Part shown: positions 54,233 through 64,000 of the stretch, piece after piece | Position numbering within the stretch: the stretch's first letter is position 1 | Layout of the letters: the number at the start of each line of letters is the position of its first letter | Origin: Nostoc sp. MG11 | GTDB taxonomy: Bacteria > Cyanobacteriota > Cyanobacteriia > Cyanobacteriales > Nostocaceae | NCBI RefSeq assembly: GCF_014904695.1 | Contig: NZ_JACXXN010000030.1 | Coordinates: 1 to 64,000, forward strand | Reading direction: 5' to 3' | Length of the DNA stretch: 64,000 bases | Notes under the pieces: generated by a model | Seen by the model: the letters and a program-made list of their open reading frames with translations, nothing else | The model's database searches: none | What the model was told of the DNA's origin: nothing | Translations under genes and position numbers: made by a program

Positions 54233-54709
54233 ATGAATTTAATCAATAACTCTCCTTTCAAAGTTGGGATACTCAAAGATGTGCAAGTACTCGTTGTAGA
54301 CAACGACCTCGATAGTGGAGTGCTCTATAGTATCTTTCTTAAATATTTTGATGCAAATGTGGTTACGTGCGGCTCTGTAAACGAAGCTTTAGAAATCCTT
54401 GGTTGGTTTGTGCCCAACATCGTGATTTGTGAAATTAGATTCTTAGGTGAAAGTATTTACACATTGATTAATAGATTGAATGCTATTCAAGCAGATAATA
54501 AAAATCAGATCCCAATTATTGTTACTTCAACATGTGCCACAGGTAGCCTCAGCCAAATTCCAGATGTGCAGTTTGAGGGATATTTGCTTAAACCAATCAA
54601 CCTTGACAAAATGGTTCTCATGATCAGCAATTTAGTGCAAGCTGGTAGAAGTATTTCATCAGCTTATGGACAAGGTTTTGTCCAGGAAGTAACAGCAAAG
54701 TCTTACTAA
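54233..54709 (+). CDS. Pseudo-receiver protein with Glu at the phospho-acceptor position
   Basis: A receiver of 158 residues. The acid pocket is VLVVDNDLD (Asp23, Asp25) and the Lys is in GYLLKPINL (Lys120). The block that should carry the phospho-Asp reads NIVICEIRFLGES, with Glu67 in place of Asp. The switch position TSTCATG retains Thr/Ser. A Glu there usually means no phosphorylation, and may mimic the active state. The rest is typical of stand-alone cyanobacterial regulators. Start ATG 54233. It lies 400 bases before the hybrid kinase on the same strand. Confidence 0.82.
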   Translation: MNLINNSPFKVGILKDVQVLVVDNDLDSGVLYSIFLKYFDANVVTCGSVNEALEILGWFVPNIVICEIRFLGESIYTLINRLNAIQADNKNQIPIIVTSTCATGSLSQIPDVQFEGYLLKPINLDKMVLMISNLVQAGRSISSAYGQGFVQEVTAKSY

Positions 54710-55106
54710 TAAATACTAATTCTATAGATGTTTATAGTGATTTAAAAAACTGTCAAAATCTACTAAATATTACAGGGGTTTATGGTGATCAAACTTTCGA
54801 TTTTATCGCGCGACATAGCTAAGCTACGTATTTTGAGTAGAGATATGTTTTCTCAGCAGTTTCCGTTCTGCTCACCAGGTAAAAGGGTCACTGACCAAAT
54901 AATTACTAATTCGTAATGGGCTACGCCCCGCTGCGCTAACGTAATTCGTAATTAAAAGGGTACAAGCCCTCTAGAAGTGCAACTACGAATTACGTAGCTT
55001 GCTTCTCGCACCTTGGCGAGTATTATCAATTACGAATTATTGTTACCCCACCAGTCACATCTAGCAGCCAAGAGATATTAATAACCAAATGAATGAGGTT
55101 TAGACC
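54710..55106. other. Spacer containing repeat elements
   Basis: About 400 bases between the pseudo-receiver and the hybrid kinase. Most of it is the composite repeat listed at 54907-55039. Nothing else could be identified. Confidence 0.55.
54907..55039. mobile_element. Repeat element with 11-bp perfect terminal inverted repeats
   Basis: TAATTCGTAAT (54907-54917) and ATTACGAATTA (55029-55039) are exact inverted copies. The body includes the GGGCTACGCCCCGCTGCGCT block shared with 47971-48011 and internal copies of the end sequence (near 54941 and 54988). About 133 bp and non-coding. No clear target-site duplication. It could be two nested copies. Confidence 0.6.
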
Positions 55107-57383
55107 ATGAAAGATGATGAGTTTGATTTACTGTGTCTTAACTTGCCGAATTTAGAAATACGAGTTGAGGAGCGCACGGCTGAGCTTTCTCATCTCAACA
55201 CGCTTTTGCAACAAGAAATTTGCGGCGATCGCCACCAGGTAGAAGTGGCGCTGCGGGAGAGTGAAGAACGGTTTCGTTCCTTAAAGACATCATCGCTCAT
55301 CGGCTTGTGGCAAACTGACTCTCAGGGACGTTGCCTGTATACTAACGCACAGTGGCCAGATATTTTCGGTCTGACTCTAGAACAAAGCCTTGGCCATGGC
55401 TGGATAGGGGCGATCCATCCTTGGGATCGACAGATAGTATCTGCTAATTGGGAGGCGTGTATTCATGAAAATCGGGAGTTTTCGCAGGAATTCCGTCTCT
55501 TAACCCCGCAACGAGAGGTGCACTGGGTGCAAGCACAAGCAGCGGCAGTATATTCTGCTACAGGCGAAATCCTCGGCTATGTTGGCACAGTTGAAGATAT
55601 CAGCGATCGCAAACACACAGAGATTTCACTGCAAAAGCAAATCGAGCAAAAGCGACTAGTGATCAAAACTATCCAGCGCATCCGCCAGAGTCTAAACCTG
55701 AACGAGATTCTGAATAACACTGTTGTTGTCAACCAGGGTGCAACAGCCCAGCGATCGCACCCTGGGGAAATCGATTTGCTCCAGCAACTAGCAACCCAAG
55801 TGAGTATTGCTATACAAGAATCAGAAGTGTGTGAGCAGGTACAAGCCGAACTTATGAAGTTCAAGAGAGCAAAACAGAGAATCCGCAAACAAGCAGCTCT
55901 ACTTAATATCACCACCGATGCAATTATCGTTTGCACTCTACAGCAGCGAATCTTATTCTGGAATCAAGGTGCGGAGCGATTATATGGCTTTTCAGCAGTA
56001 GAAGCGATCGGTCAGAATGTTAACGAGCTTTTTGACCAAGAAATTCTGCCACAACTGGAAGAGGCTGAAAAGACCATTGTTGAGCGTGGCTCGTGGCAGG
56101 GTGAATTATCTAAACAGACAAAATCTGGTAAAGAAGTCATCGTCGCCAGTCGCTTAACACTAATGCGTGATGAAGCAGAGCAACCCAAATCCATCCTTAT
56201 CGTTGACACCGATATCACCGAGAAGAAACAATTAGAAGCTCAATTTCTCCGTACCCAACACTTTGAGAGTATCAGCACGTTAGCTTCGGGCATTGCTCAT
56301 AACCTCAACAACATCCTGACGCCCATTTTGTCCTCATCCGAAATGTTGGCGCTCAGACTCCCCAATCTCGATGCACAGAATCAGCAACTACTTGATATTC
56401 TCGAACAAAATTCTAAACGCGCGGCGGATTTGGTCAAGCAAATTCTGATGTTTGCACACGTATCTGAAGTCAAGGGCGTTACTTTGCAAATAGAATATCT
56501 GCTTTTGGAAATTGAGCAAATTGTTAACAGTACATTTCCAAAATCTATCAAAATCAGTAAAAATTTACCTAAGCAAAACCTCTGGACAATTAAGGCAGAT
56601 CCCAATCAAATGCATCAGGTGTTAATGAATCTATGCGTCAACGCTCGTGATGCGATGCCCAAAGGCGGAACTCTATATATCTCTGCGGAAAATTTATTTG
56701 TTGATGAAAACTTTGCCAAGCTGAATCTGGATGCTCAAGTGGGTTCATACATAGCCATAACTATCTCAGATACAGGCTTTGGCATTCCTCCACTAATTTT
56801 AGAGCAAATTTTTGAACCATTTTTCACGACTAAGGAAGTAGGCAAAGGCACAGGGCTAGGTCTGTCAACGGTGCTTAGTACTGTCAAAAACCACGGTGGT
56901 TTTATTAACGTGGAGAGCGAGGTAGGTAAAGGTAGTAAATTTCAGGTGTATTTACCTGCTGTTAAAGAAAAGACAAGGCAACAAACAGAGAAATTGAAAC
57001 TGCTCAACGGCAACGGTGAACTGATTCTAGTTGTAGATGATGAAGCCGCAATCTTGGAGATTAGCAAAACTTTGCTAGAAGACTACAATTATAAAATTCT
57101 AACGGCTAGTAATGGTATTGAGGCGATCGCATTGTACGCTCAGCACAAAAATCAAGTAAGTCTAGTGTTGATGGATATAATGATGCCAGCAATGGATGGA
57201 CTAACCGCCATCTGCATCTTGCAACAGATGAACCCACAGGTCAAGATTATTGGTGTTAGCGGTGTTGGTCTAAATAGCCAACTTGTCGAAGTTACTAGCG
57301 CTGGCATCAATGTACTTGTGAAGAAGCCCTACACTCTCCATGAATTATTGCACGCTATTTACAACGTCTTGAGCGAGCCATAA
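55107..57383 (+). CDS. PAS-GAF(remnant)-PAS hybrid histidine kinase with C-terminal receiver
   Basis: A soluble kinase of 758 residues. A coiled coil is followed by a PAS/PAC pair (about 60-175: EERFRSLKTSSLIGLWQT, then VGTVEDISDRKH). Residues 193-250 begin and end like a GAF (LNLNEILNNTV, EIDLLQQLATQVSIAIQ) but lack its core. The second PAS (about 265-385) precedes HisKA (SGIAHNLNNILTPI) and ATPase (NARDAMPKGG, SDTGFGIPP, EVGKGTGLGL). The receiver (635-755) has LVVDDEAAI, phospho-Asp in VLMDIMMPAMDG and Lys in VLVKKPY. The His sits in an HNLNN box, typical of hybrid kinases of the NtrB type. Signal unknown. Start ATG 55107. Confidence 0.9.
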   Translation: MKDDEFDLLCLNLPNLEIRVEERTAELSHLNTLLQQEICGDRHQVEVALRESEERFRSLKTSSLIGLWQTDSQGRCLYTNAQWPDIFGLTLEQSLGHGWIGAIHPWDRQIVSANWEACIHENREFSQEFRLLTPQREVHWVQAQAAAVYSATGEILGYVGTVEDISDRKHTEISLQKQIEQKRLVIKTIQRIRQSLNLNEILNNTVVVNQGATAQRSHPGEIDLLQQLATQVSIAIQESEVCEQVQAELMKFKRAKQRIRKQAALLNITTDAIIVCTLQQRILFWNQGAERLYGFSAVEAIGQNVNELFDQEILPQLEEAEKTIVERGSWQGELSKQTKSGKEVIVASRLTLMRDEAEQPKSILIVDTDITEKKQLEAQFLRTQHFESISTLASGIAHNLNNILTPILSSSEMLALRLPNLDAQNQQLLDILEQNSKRAADLVKQILMFAHVSEVKGVTLQIEYLLLEIEQIVNSTFPKSIKISKNLPKQNLWTIKADPNQMHQVLMNLCVNARDAMPKGGTLYISAENLFVDENFAKLNLDAQVGSYIAITISDTGFGIPPLILEQIFEPFFTTKEVGKGTGLGLSTVLSTVKNHGGFINVESEVGKGSKFQVYLPAVKEKTRQQTEKLKLLNGNGELILVVDDEAAILEISKTLLEDYNYKILTASNGIEAIALYAQHKNQVSLVLMDIMMPAMDGLTAICILQQMNPQVKIIGVSGVGLNSQLVEVTSAGINVLVKKPYTLHELLHAIYNVLSEP

Positions 57384-57409
57384 GCTGTTAATACTAGTCA
57401 CAGCCTTGC

Positions 57410-58600
57410 TTAAAAGAAATTAATCATCCAAGGAGAGACACCTGCAAATATTTGCGTAGCTGCTAAGAGTGCTGTTTCTGTAGCATCAAGCTTTCCTGCT
57501 AGCTGCAAATGGTAAGGGGTGAACAAACTTGTGTACACGGGTGCTAATCCTCTGATGTCTAGCTGTAACTCGCCTTTACCACCTTTTGTAACTTCACCAC
57601 GTCCATTAGCGACAGAAAGGATAAATTTACCGTTGTTGTCAGCTAATAAGTCATCTTTAACTTCCAAATGCAGTTCAGCTTGGATTCCCAGCGGATAACC
57701 CCTTAGCTCTAACGCCTTCACTAAATCTATTATCCGCAGCATCCAACGCTCGTGATGCGATATCTTGGCAGTTTGCTCTGGTAGTTGCAATGTCAAAGAA
57801 TCAATTACAGAACTCTTCCATTGCACTTGTTTAATTTGCGAGCGATGATTAGCAACAAAAGACCAGAAACTCTGTGCAGCAGCATCAGTGAGAATTACCC
57901 AATCTCTCACCCGCAAAATTGCGCTATCTTGTGTTGAATGTTGGCTGAAGATGATATAACCTTGGGGTTTGTCTTTGTCACCAATAAGATAGCCATAAAC
58001 AGTTTCTTGATTATTTGGTTGAATTAATCCCTGCCAAATTGCTAAATTCCGGTCTAAATAACCATGAGTGAGTTTCGCCTGCTGCTGATACAGGTGATGA
58101 AAGACTTGATGATTGATTGGAATTATCGGTTGCAAAGGTAGCGGTTGCTCCCGCACCTGGATACTCTCAGTCGGAATTTCCCAACTGCACAAGCTACCCC
58201 CCTGTTCATACCCCGCTTTCCGATACAAGCGTTGAGTCGCTGGATATAAAACAGAGATGGGAACTTCTTGAGTGTGGAGTTCTTTGAGGGTATGCTGCAT
58301 GAGTGCGATCGCTGCTCCCGATCCGCGATACTCTGGAGCAATACCCACTGCGGCAATTCCTGTCATCGGTACACGCTGACCACCCCACCACTGACCCATC
58401 GCCAGAGTTGCTAGTCCCCCAATAACTTGCTCAAATGCACGGATAAAGCGGAAGTTTTCTGTACCAATGCGGTTGATGTAGATTTCGCTGTCACCGGAGG
58501 ACATGAGATAACACTGTTCGAGGATACTCGCAAGTTGCTGGATATCCTGGGGATGGGCGAGAGTGCTGTATTCAAATTGAGGTGTCATCGTTTCTACCAT
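57410..58600 (-). CDS. Eis-like GNAT acetyltransferase with SCP2-like domain
   Basis: Residues 1-160 form a GNAT domain with MTGIAAVGIAPEYRGSGAAIALMQ, the acetyl-CoA loop, and ISVLYPATQRLYRKAGYEQGG. A second degenerate GNAT domain and a C-terminal SCP2-like domain (LELRGYPLGIQAELHLEV and DIRGLAPVYTSLFTPYHLQLAG, ending SPWMINFF) complete the Eis layout. Family members acetylate amino groups, including in aminoglycosides and proteins, and the C-terminal carboxylate takes part in catalysis. Length (396 residues) is standard. Start ATG 58600 (or 58588, the second Met). It converges with the hybrid kinase, with 26 bases between stops. Confidence 0.88.
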   Translation of the reverse strand: MVETMTPQFEYSTLAHPQDIQQLASILEQCYLMSSGDSEIYINRIGTENFRFIRAFEQVIGGLATLAMGQWWGGQRVPMTGIAAVGIAPEYRGSGAAIALMQHTLKELHTQEVPISVLYPATQRLYRKAGYEQGGSLCSWEIPTESIQVREQPLPLQPIIPINHQVFHHLYQQQAKLTHGYLDRNLAIWQGLIQPNNQETVYGYLIGDKDKPQGYIIFSQHSTQDSAILRVRDWVILTDAAAQSFWSFVANHRSQIKQVQWKSSVIDSLTLQLPEQTAKISHHERWMLRIIDLVKALELRGYPLGIQAELHLEVKDDLLADNNGKFILSVANGRGEVTKGGKGELQLDIRGLAPVYTSLFTPYHLQLAGKLDATETALLAATQIFAGVSPWMINFF

Positions 58601-58705
58601 TTAGTAGTACGAAATCACAATCATACTACAAAAAGCGTTTTTTGTGTTCAAATATACTATTTCGTATCCTTGTTTAATTTTACCTATCTACTGACTACCA
58701 GTTCG

Positions 58706-60775
<2,070 letters not shown>

Positions 60776-60843
60776 TTAAAGATGATGAAACCTGCGGAAG
60801 CAGGTTTTGGTAAGGGCATTAAAAGATTTTGGCAAGAGGTTGA

Positions 60844-61908
60844 TTAGCGATCCCAGTCTTCGACTTCATATAAAAATCTAGTTTTGCCAATCAGTTTGCG
60901 ATTAGCAGAGGTACTTTGAACAAACACAACATACTTTTCTAGGTTACTCGGTTTAATGCGAATTGATGCATCCATCGGTAGACCTAACATTTCTCGTGCA
61001 GCCCCTCCTTCAAATAAATCACCAGTTGCCCTATCCATTAAGATAATTTCTTTTTGAGCTTGGATAGTTTCCGTTTTCGTAAATTCATAGAAACCACGCC
61101 CAACTTGGAAACTCAAACCATTTTCTAAAACAAAAGCTTTAATTGAAATATCTTGCTCAACTTCTAAAATCTGAAAACGTCCTGGAGTAACCGCGCGTAA
61201 ATCAGCAGATTCATAATATGATGTTGCTTCTCGCTTCATCATGGTGTTAAACATTTTATTTAACCCCCGACTCATGCGCCCTTGGTCAATTACTTCTTGT
61301 TCATAAGCTTGTAGCTGCTCATTTGATGATTGCTGATAGCAGACTGCTAGAAACAAATCAGTAATATATGAAAACTGGTCTAGGTTGATATGAAATCCAC
61401 CGGATTTTTCTGCAAGTTCTTGATAAAAAGGATTGGCATGGGGACGATTGAGTGCCTGAATGCCGTAAACTGTAATTTCTGCATCAGCTAATTTATCTAA
61501 TTCTTTGCGCCAGTTCAACTTTTTAGGATTGTGCGCTGGAGCGTGGGGAATATCATCACCAATCAAAACTAGCGATTTTGATGCTGACTTTGACCAAGAT
61601 AGAGATTGGGCTTCATGTAATACTAATTCATAGCATTCTGGTGCATCTCCGCCACCAGTCGGTTCTACATTTTGGACAAAATCACAAATAGCATCAACAT
61701 CGCCGGATAGATTAAAGTTTTTAGTGACATAAGTTGAGCCTTCATCACAGTAGTCACCATGAGCAATAATTCCAATGCGAATCAGGGGAATTTCGTCTAT
61801 TAGTCTGGTAACGGTGTTTTTGATTTTGCGCCGTACCTGAGTTAGACATGGATACATACTCCCAGTAGTATCAAAGCTGAAAACAATCTCTATATTATTA
61901 TTTGGCAT
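60844..61908 (-). CDS. von Willebrand factor A domain protein
   Basis: Residues 1-195 are a vWA fold: IEIVFSFDTTGSMYPCLTQV with the metal-site motif DxTGS, IRIGIIAHGDYCD, and PTGGGDAPECYE, the third metal-site loop, then SKSLVLIGDDIPHAPAHNPK. The C-terminal half is a beta-rich domain without a named family (LEVEQDISIKAFVLENGLSFQVGRG). It binds a divalent ion, and probably a protein partner, in the cytosol. The frame extends to 61947; I choose the ATG at 61908, which follows GGGTAAGCG. No kinase, phosphatase or other part of a ternary vWA module is adjacent. Confidence 0.85.
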   Translation of the reverse strand: MPNNNIEIVFSFDTTGSMYPCLTQVRRKIKNTVTRLIDEIPLIRIGIIAHGDYCDEGSTYVTKNFNLSGDVDAICDFVQNVEPTGGGDAPECYELVLHEAQSLSWSKSASKSLVLIGDDIPHAPAHNPKKLNWRKELDKLADAEITVYGIQALNRPHANPFYQELAEKSGGFHINLDQFSYITDLFLAVCYQQSSNEQLQAYEQEVIDQGRMSRGLNKMFNTMMKREATSYYESADLRAVTPGRFQILEVEQDISIKAFVLENGLSFQVGRGFYEFTKTETIQAQKEIILMDRATGDLFEGGAAREMLGLPMDASIRIKPSNLEKYVVFVQSTSANRKLIGKTRFLYEVEDWDR

Positions 61909-62547
61909 ACGCTTACCCAAATTTGACACATTTATTTTATACTTCAATTTTAACTTTTGGGGAGTTTATAGCAATCCTAGGGCGATCGCATCTTATTTAA
62001 TAATAAAAACTAAAAAAGATTTTAACATAACATAAATAATCCTAAAAATTACTATATTTCTAAATAAAATAAGTCAGCAACTTGTCAAAAGCATGAATTA
62101 GCTTATCTCCAAATCCCTATTTATTAATACCAAAAAACTTATTGATTGGGTATATTAAATTATGCTTGTCTGAAGAAAAGTGAAACTTTCACGTAAAATT
62201 TTCAATTCAAGTTTTGATATACTAGTTTTAGCGTTAGCTTAAACTCTTGCTAAATATTTGTCATCCATCACGGCAAGAAACTGTTTATTTTTTATTCCAT
62301 GTTTAACACGCTTCTCTTTACATTTTTTTAAAGACAGCTTTTGAGCATTCTTGTAAGCAATCTCAATTCTTTGAAATTATGGAAAACTACAGATTTTTCT
62401 CAGGGTGATCGCACTCGTTCTTTTTTCAAAAGGCTTAAGTTGAAGGAATAACGGAAGAAGAAGCGATCGCCAAGCGGGTAATTACAGGTTTTCATCAAGG
62501 CAATCGCAAGATTTGCACTTTATAAAATTGGAGTCATAGGGCACATC
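61909..62547. other. Intergenic region, mostly AT-rich
   Basis: About 640 bases including the vWA promoter. Two HIP1-like sites (61981 and 62464). A short open piece near 62449-62523 (TEEEAIAKRVITGFHQGNR) looks protein-like but has no start or family match, so it may be a gene remnant. Confidence 0.5.
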
Positions 62548-62976
62548 CTAGCTTGTCACTGCTTGTTTCTTTCCATTCTCGTTACCGTCCACACTAAGAA
62601 CAAATGACGGTTGCTGTGAACTGGAAGTAGATGACTCGCCTCGCAGTCCCCTGCGGCGTTGACTCTTGGGAACTCCTCCCGCCATGCCATACTCTACACT
62701 GCTTTTGCCATATCGAGTCCCAACTCCCATCAGCATGTGCTCTGTCATATCTCCCAATTCACGCTCTGTTTGCAGCATTTCACGGTATAACTTATCCACG
62801 TTAGAAAGGGCGCTGTTGTATGCGTTCTCTTTAGTTCGCATTGTCTCAATTAGAGTTGAGAAGGCAGGTAGGGTGAGTCCATTGCCCACATCTAAATTCG
62901 GATCAATTGAGTCCATACCAGCTGCACGACGCACTGCTTTTTTTAACACTGGAGAGCTTCTTTTTCTACGACTCAT
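62548..62976 (-). CDS. Conserved cyanobacterial hypothetical protein
   Basis: A 142-residue soluble protein starting MSRRKRSSPVLKKAVRRAAG. The blocks DSIDPNLDVGNGLTL, YNSALSNVDKLYREMLQ and EKMLMGVGTRYG-like (here EHMLMGVGTRYGKSSVEYGMAGG), then PKSQRRRG, are those of small hypothetical proteins I have seen in several Nostoc-type genomes, where they occur in multiple copies. The middle is predicted helical, and the basic ends suggest nucleic-acid contact. The frame starts at 62985; the second Met (62976) is preferred. Function unknown. Confidence 0.7.
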   Translation of the reverse strand: MSRRKRSSPVLKKAVRRAAGMDSIDPNLDVGNGLTLPAFSTLIETMRTKENAYNSALSNVDKLYREMLQTERELGDMTEHMLMGVGTRYGKSSVEYGMAGGVPKSQRRRGLRGESSTSSSQQPSFVLSVDGNENGKKQAVTS

Positions 62977-63118
62977 AATACGCACCTTGTAAAATAGTAC
63001 GGTTAATATTCTTTACCTTAAAAAATATCCGTATCGATCAGCCTGAGAAAATTCTGGCAAATCTGCAACGGCTTTTGCTACAAGCGTATAGTTGTCATAA
63101 ATGCGCGATCTACTGAAA

Positions 63119-63226
63119 TGAGAAAGCATTTCAGCCAAATGAGTCAGCAAACTCCGGTTTGCTTGCGGAAAATACCAAAATGAGAAAGCATTTCAGCCAA
63201 ATGAGTCAGCAAACTCCGGTTTGCTT
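63119..63226. repeat. Two copies of a 62-bp tandem repeat with internal hairpin
   Basis: TGAGAAAGCATTTCAGCC begins at 63119 and again at 63181. Each unit carries GAGTCAGCAAAC and the inverted pair AGCAAAC / GTTTGCT. The tail of each unit diverges (GCGGAAAATACC versus ATAGAAAACACT). A third partial start (TGAGAAAGTAATT) lies at 63243. Confidence 0.85.
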
Positions 63227-63310
63227 ATAGAAAACACTAAAATGAGAAAGTAATTAGGCATTTTGAGAAAGATTAATTTTGTGGGCTGCGCTGAATGTGT
63301 AGACGCGGAA

Positions 63311-63446
63311 CCAATACGGTTCGGTTAAGCTGCATAGGCTTTAAAGATCCCCCTTAATCCCCCTTAAAAAGAGGGAAATAGAACCATTCTTAGCCCCACT
63401 TGGAAAGGGGGGTTGGGGGGATCGAGTCTTATCCGAACCGTATTGG
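63311..63446. mobile_element. MITE with perfect 14-bp terminal inverted repeats and an 8-bp target duplication
   Basis: CCAATACGGTTCGG (63311-63324) and CCGAACCGTATTGG (63433-63446) are exact inverted repeats, extended with one mismatch through TAAG. ACGCGGAA flanks both sides (63303-63310 and 63447-63454), a textbook target-site duplication. The 136-bp body has polypurine/polypyrimidine blocks (AGATCCCCCTTAATCCCCC and GGGGGGATC) that form a second inverted repeat. No coding capacity. A related end occurs at 27016. Confidence 0.85.
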
Positions 63447-63816
63447 ACGCGGAACGGCTTTTGGATTCAGTCTGTAAACAATTTGCTGGTGTTTTTGGCA
63501 ATTTTCATCCCACAAGTACATAAATTGATTTTGGTTGCGTCAATAAGAATATAGAACGCAAGCTCAAGATGCTTAACTTTGCTAAATCAAGAAGCTTAGG
63601 ATTTTAACAAGGAGAAGAATTGAAGTGGGTAATTGTAGCGATGTCTGGTGACAAGAAGCAGAGCTTCTACGCACTTTTGGTGATAGGGTTGATTTAGGCG
63701 ATGTCTACGATGGTCACTGAGCTTGCCGTTGGCGCAGCCTCTTGTAGAGAAGTGCAGGCTACGCCTCGCATTCTTAGCAAATCTGTCAAATTGGAAAAAG
63801 ATTCCACTAAATGAAT

Positions 63817-64000
63817 TCAATTATGATCGCTTCTTGGTGCTATCTCTAAGCTATAGTTTTCTTCGGTACATAACTGTTGAAGTTCTTTAAATACTTGAGC
63901 TAGAGATGTTTTCGCAGTTTTTTGCTGCCAGTTTAGAAATTCTTTAAAAAGCTCAGGATCTACAATCGCAGCCACTAGTTCCTCTTGAGTATAAATTAGC
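63817..64000 (-). CDS. Partial protein, C-terminal 60 residues only
   Basis: A minus-strand frame enters from the right edge and stops at 63817-63819. The visible end reads TQEELVAAIVDPELFKEFLN, then WQQKTAKTSLAQVFKELQ, then QLCTEENYSLEIAPRSDHN. It looks like genuine protein: amphipathic helices, normal codon use and a HIP1-like GCGATC near the end. I do not recognise the family; the pattern is reminiscent of the C-termini of small regulatory or antitoxin-like proteins, but this is weak. Start lies outside the window. Confidence 0.6.
   Translation of the reverse strand, partial: LIYTQEELVAAIVDPELFKEFLNWQQKTAKTSLAQVFKELQQLCTEENYSLEIAPRSDHN

Larger units (their letters stand above)
62977..63816. 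other. Repeat-rich region
   Basis: About 840 bases of mostly repeat DNA: two tandem 62-bp units, a MITE with target duplication, and a GCGCAGCCTC-type dispersed repeat near 63725-63775. A 74-codon open frame (63596-63820, minus strand) overlaps the last repeat and the stop of the next gene, and is not credible. Confidence 0.65.

Noticed and set aside
63596-63820. 74-codon minus-strand open frame
   Set aside because: It covers a dispersed repeat and overlaps the stop of the next real gene.

Overview
The window comes from a filamentous, probably heterocyst-forming cyanobacterium of the Nostoc/Anabaena group. The signs are many HIP1-type GCGATCGC octamers, heptanucleotide short tandem repeats (STRR type), cytochrome c6, an allophycocyanin alpha paralogue, a phytochrome, DUF4347, DUF1816 and DUF1400 family proteins, a kinase-less KdpD, and a genome-wide style of dispersed palindromes and MITE-like elements. 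Species assignment is inference from gene content only. No rRNA, tRNA, CRISPR array or complete insertion sequence was seen.

Layout. 1-1.9 kb: an H-NOX nitric-oxide sensor whose front part is cut off or broken, followed by its histidine kinase. 1.9-3.6 kb: rlmN and a secreted glutamine-rich protein. 4.4-7.4 kb: an AT-rich, HIP1-free surface-polysaccharide cluster (GT4, hexapeptide acyltransferase, GT2). 7.4-8.6 kb: anmK. 8.9-15.9 kb: the kdpA-B-F-C potassium pump and a kinase-less KdpD, split by an oppositely oriented Tat/lipoprotein molybdopterin oxidoreductase. 16.4-17.1 kb: a decayed sensor kinase/response regulator fusion. 17.4-21.1 kb: a large DUF4347/beta-helix/Calx-beta surface protein. 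21.2-28.1 kb: priA, a group 2 sigma factor, a GNAT enzyme, petJ and a TPR protein. 28.2-32.5 kb: a small leader-peptide-like ORF, a TonB-dependent receptor, a 12-copy 21-bp minisatellite and an orphan ParA-like ATPase. 32.7-41.4 kb: a sensor kinase, truB, a membrane protein, and a three-gene light-sensing cluster (phytochrome kinase, Rcp1-like regulator, REC-GAF-kinase). 41.8-44.8 kb: a DUF1400 lipase-like enzyme and an EamA transporter. 45.2-47.1 kb: a lysine-rich microprotein, an allophycocyanin-alpha-like protein, a one-helix membrane protein and a pentapeptide-repeat protein. 47.5-54 kb: a coiled-coil protein, a B12-binding radical SAM enzyme, zinc-ribbon, DUF1816 and DUF3775 small proteins, and a frameshifted NACHT NTPase. 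54.2-64 kb: a pseudo-receiver, a PAS hybrid kinase, an Eis-like acetyltransferase, ligA, a vWA protein, a conserved hypothetical protein and the end of a further gene.

Functionally the window is dominated by signalling (five substantial kinases, three receivers or pseudo-receivers, and remnants) between housekeeping genes (rlmN, priA, truB, ligA, anmK). Two themes stand out. First, genes are decaying in single small steps: H-NOX by indels, a kinase/regulator pair by deletion plus two frameshifts, a NACHT gene by one extra base, and one GAF domain by in-frame loss. Second, repeat-derived DNA has been absorbed in frame into proteins (PriA twice, the REC-GAF-kinase, the phytochrome). At least three MITE-like families are visible, one with perfect 14-bp ends and an 8-bp target duplication.

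The items I would follow first are the frameshifted NACHT gene, the Cys-Cys phytochrome, the allophycocyanin-like/one-helix/pentapeptide set, and the small leader-peptide candidate at 28.2-28.4 kb. I did not find a clear, complete new multi-gene system.
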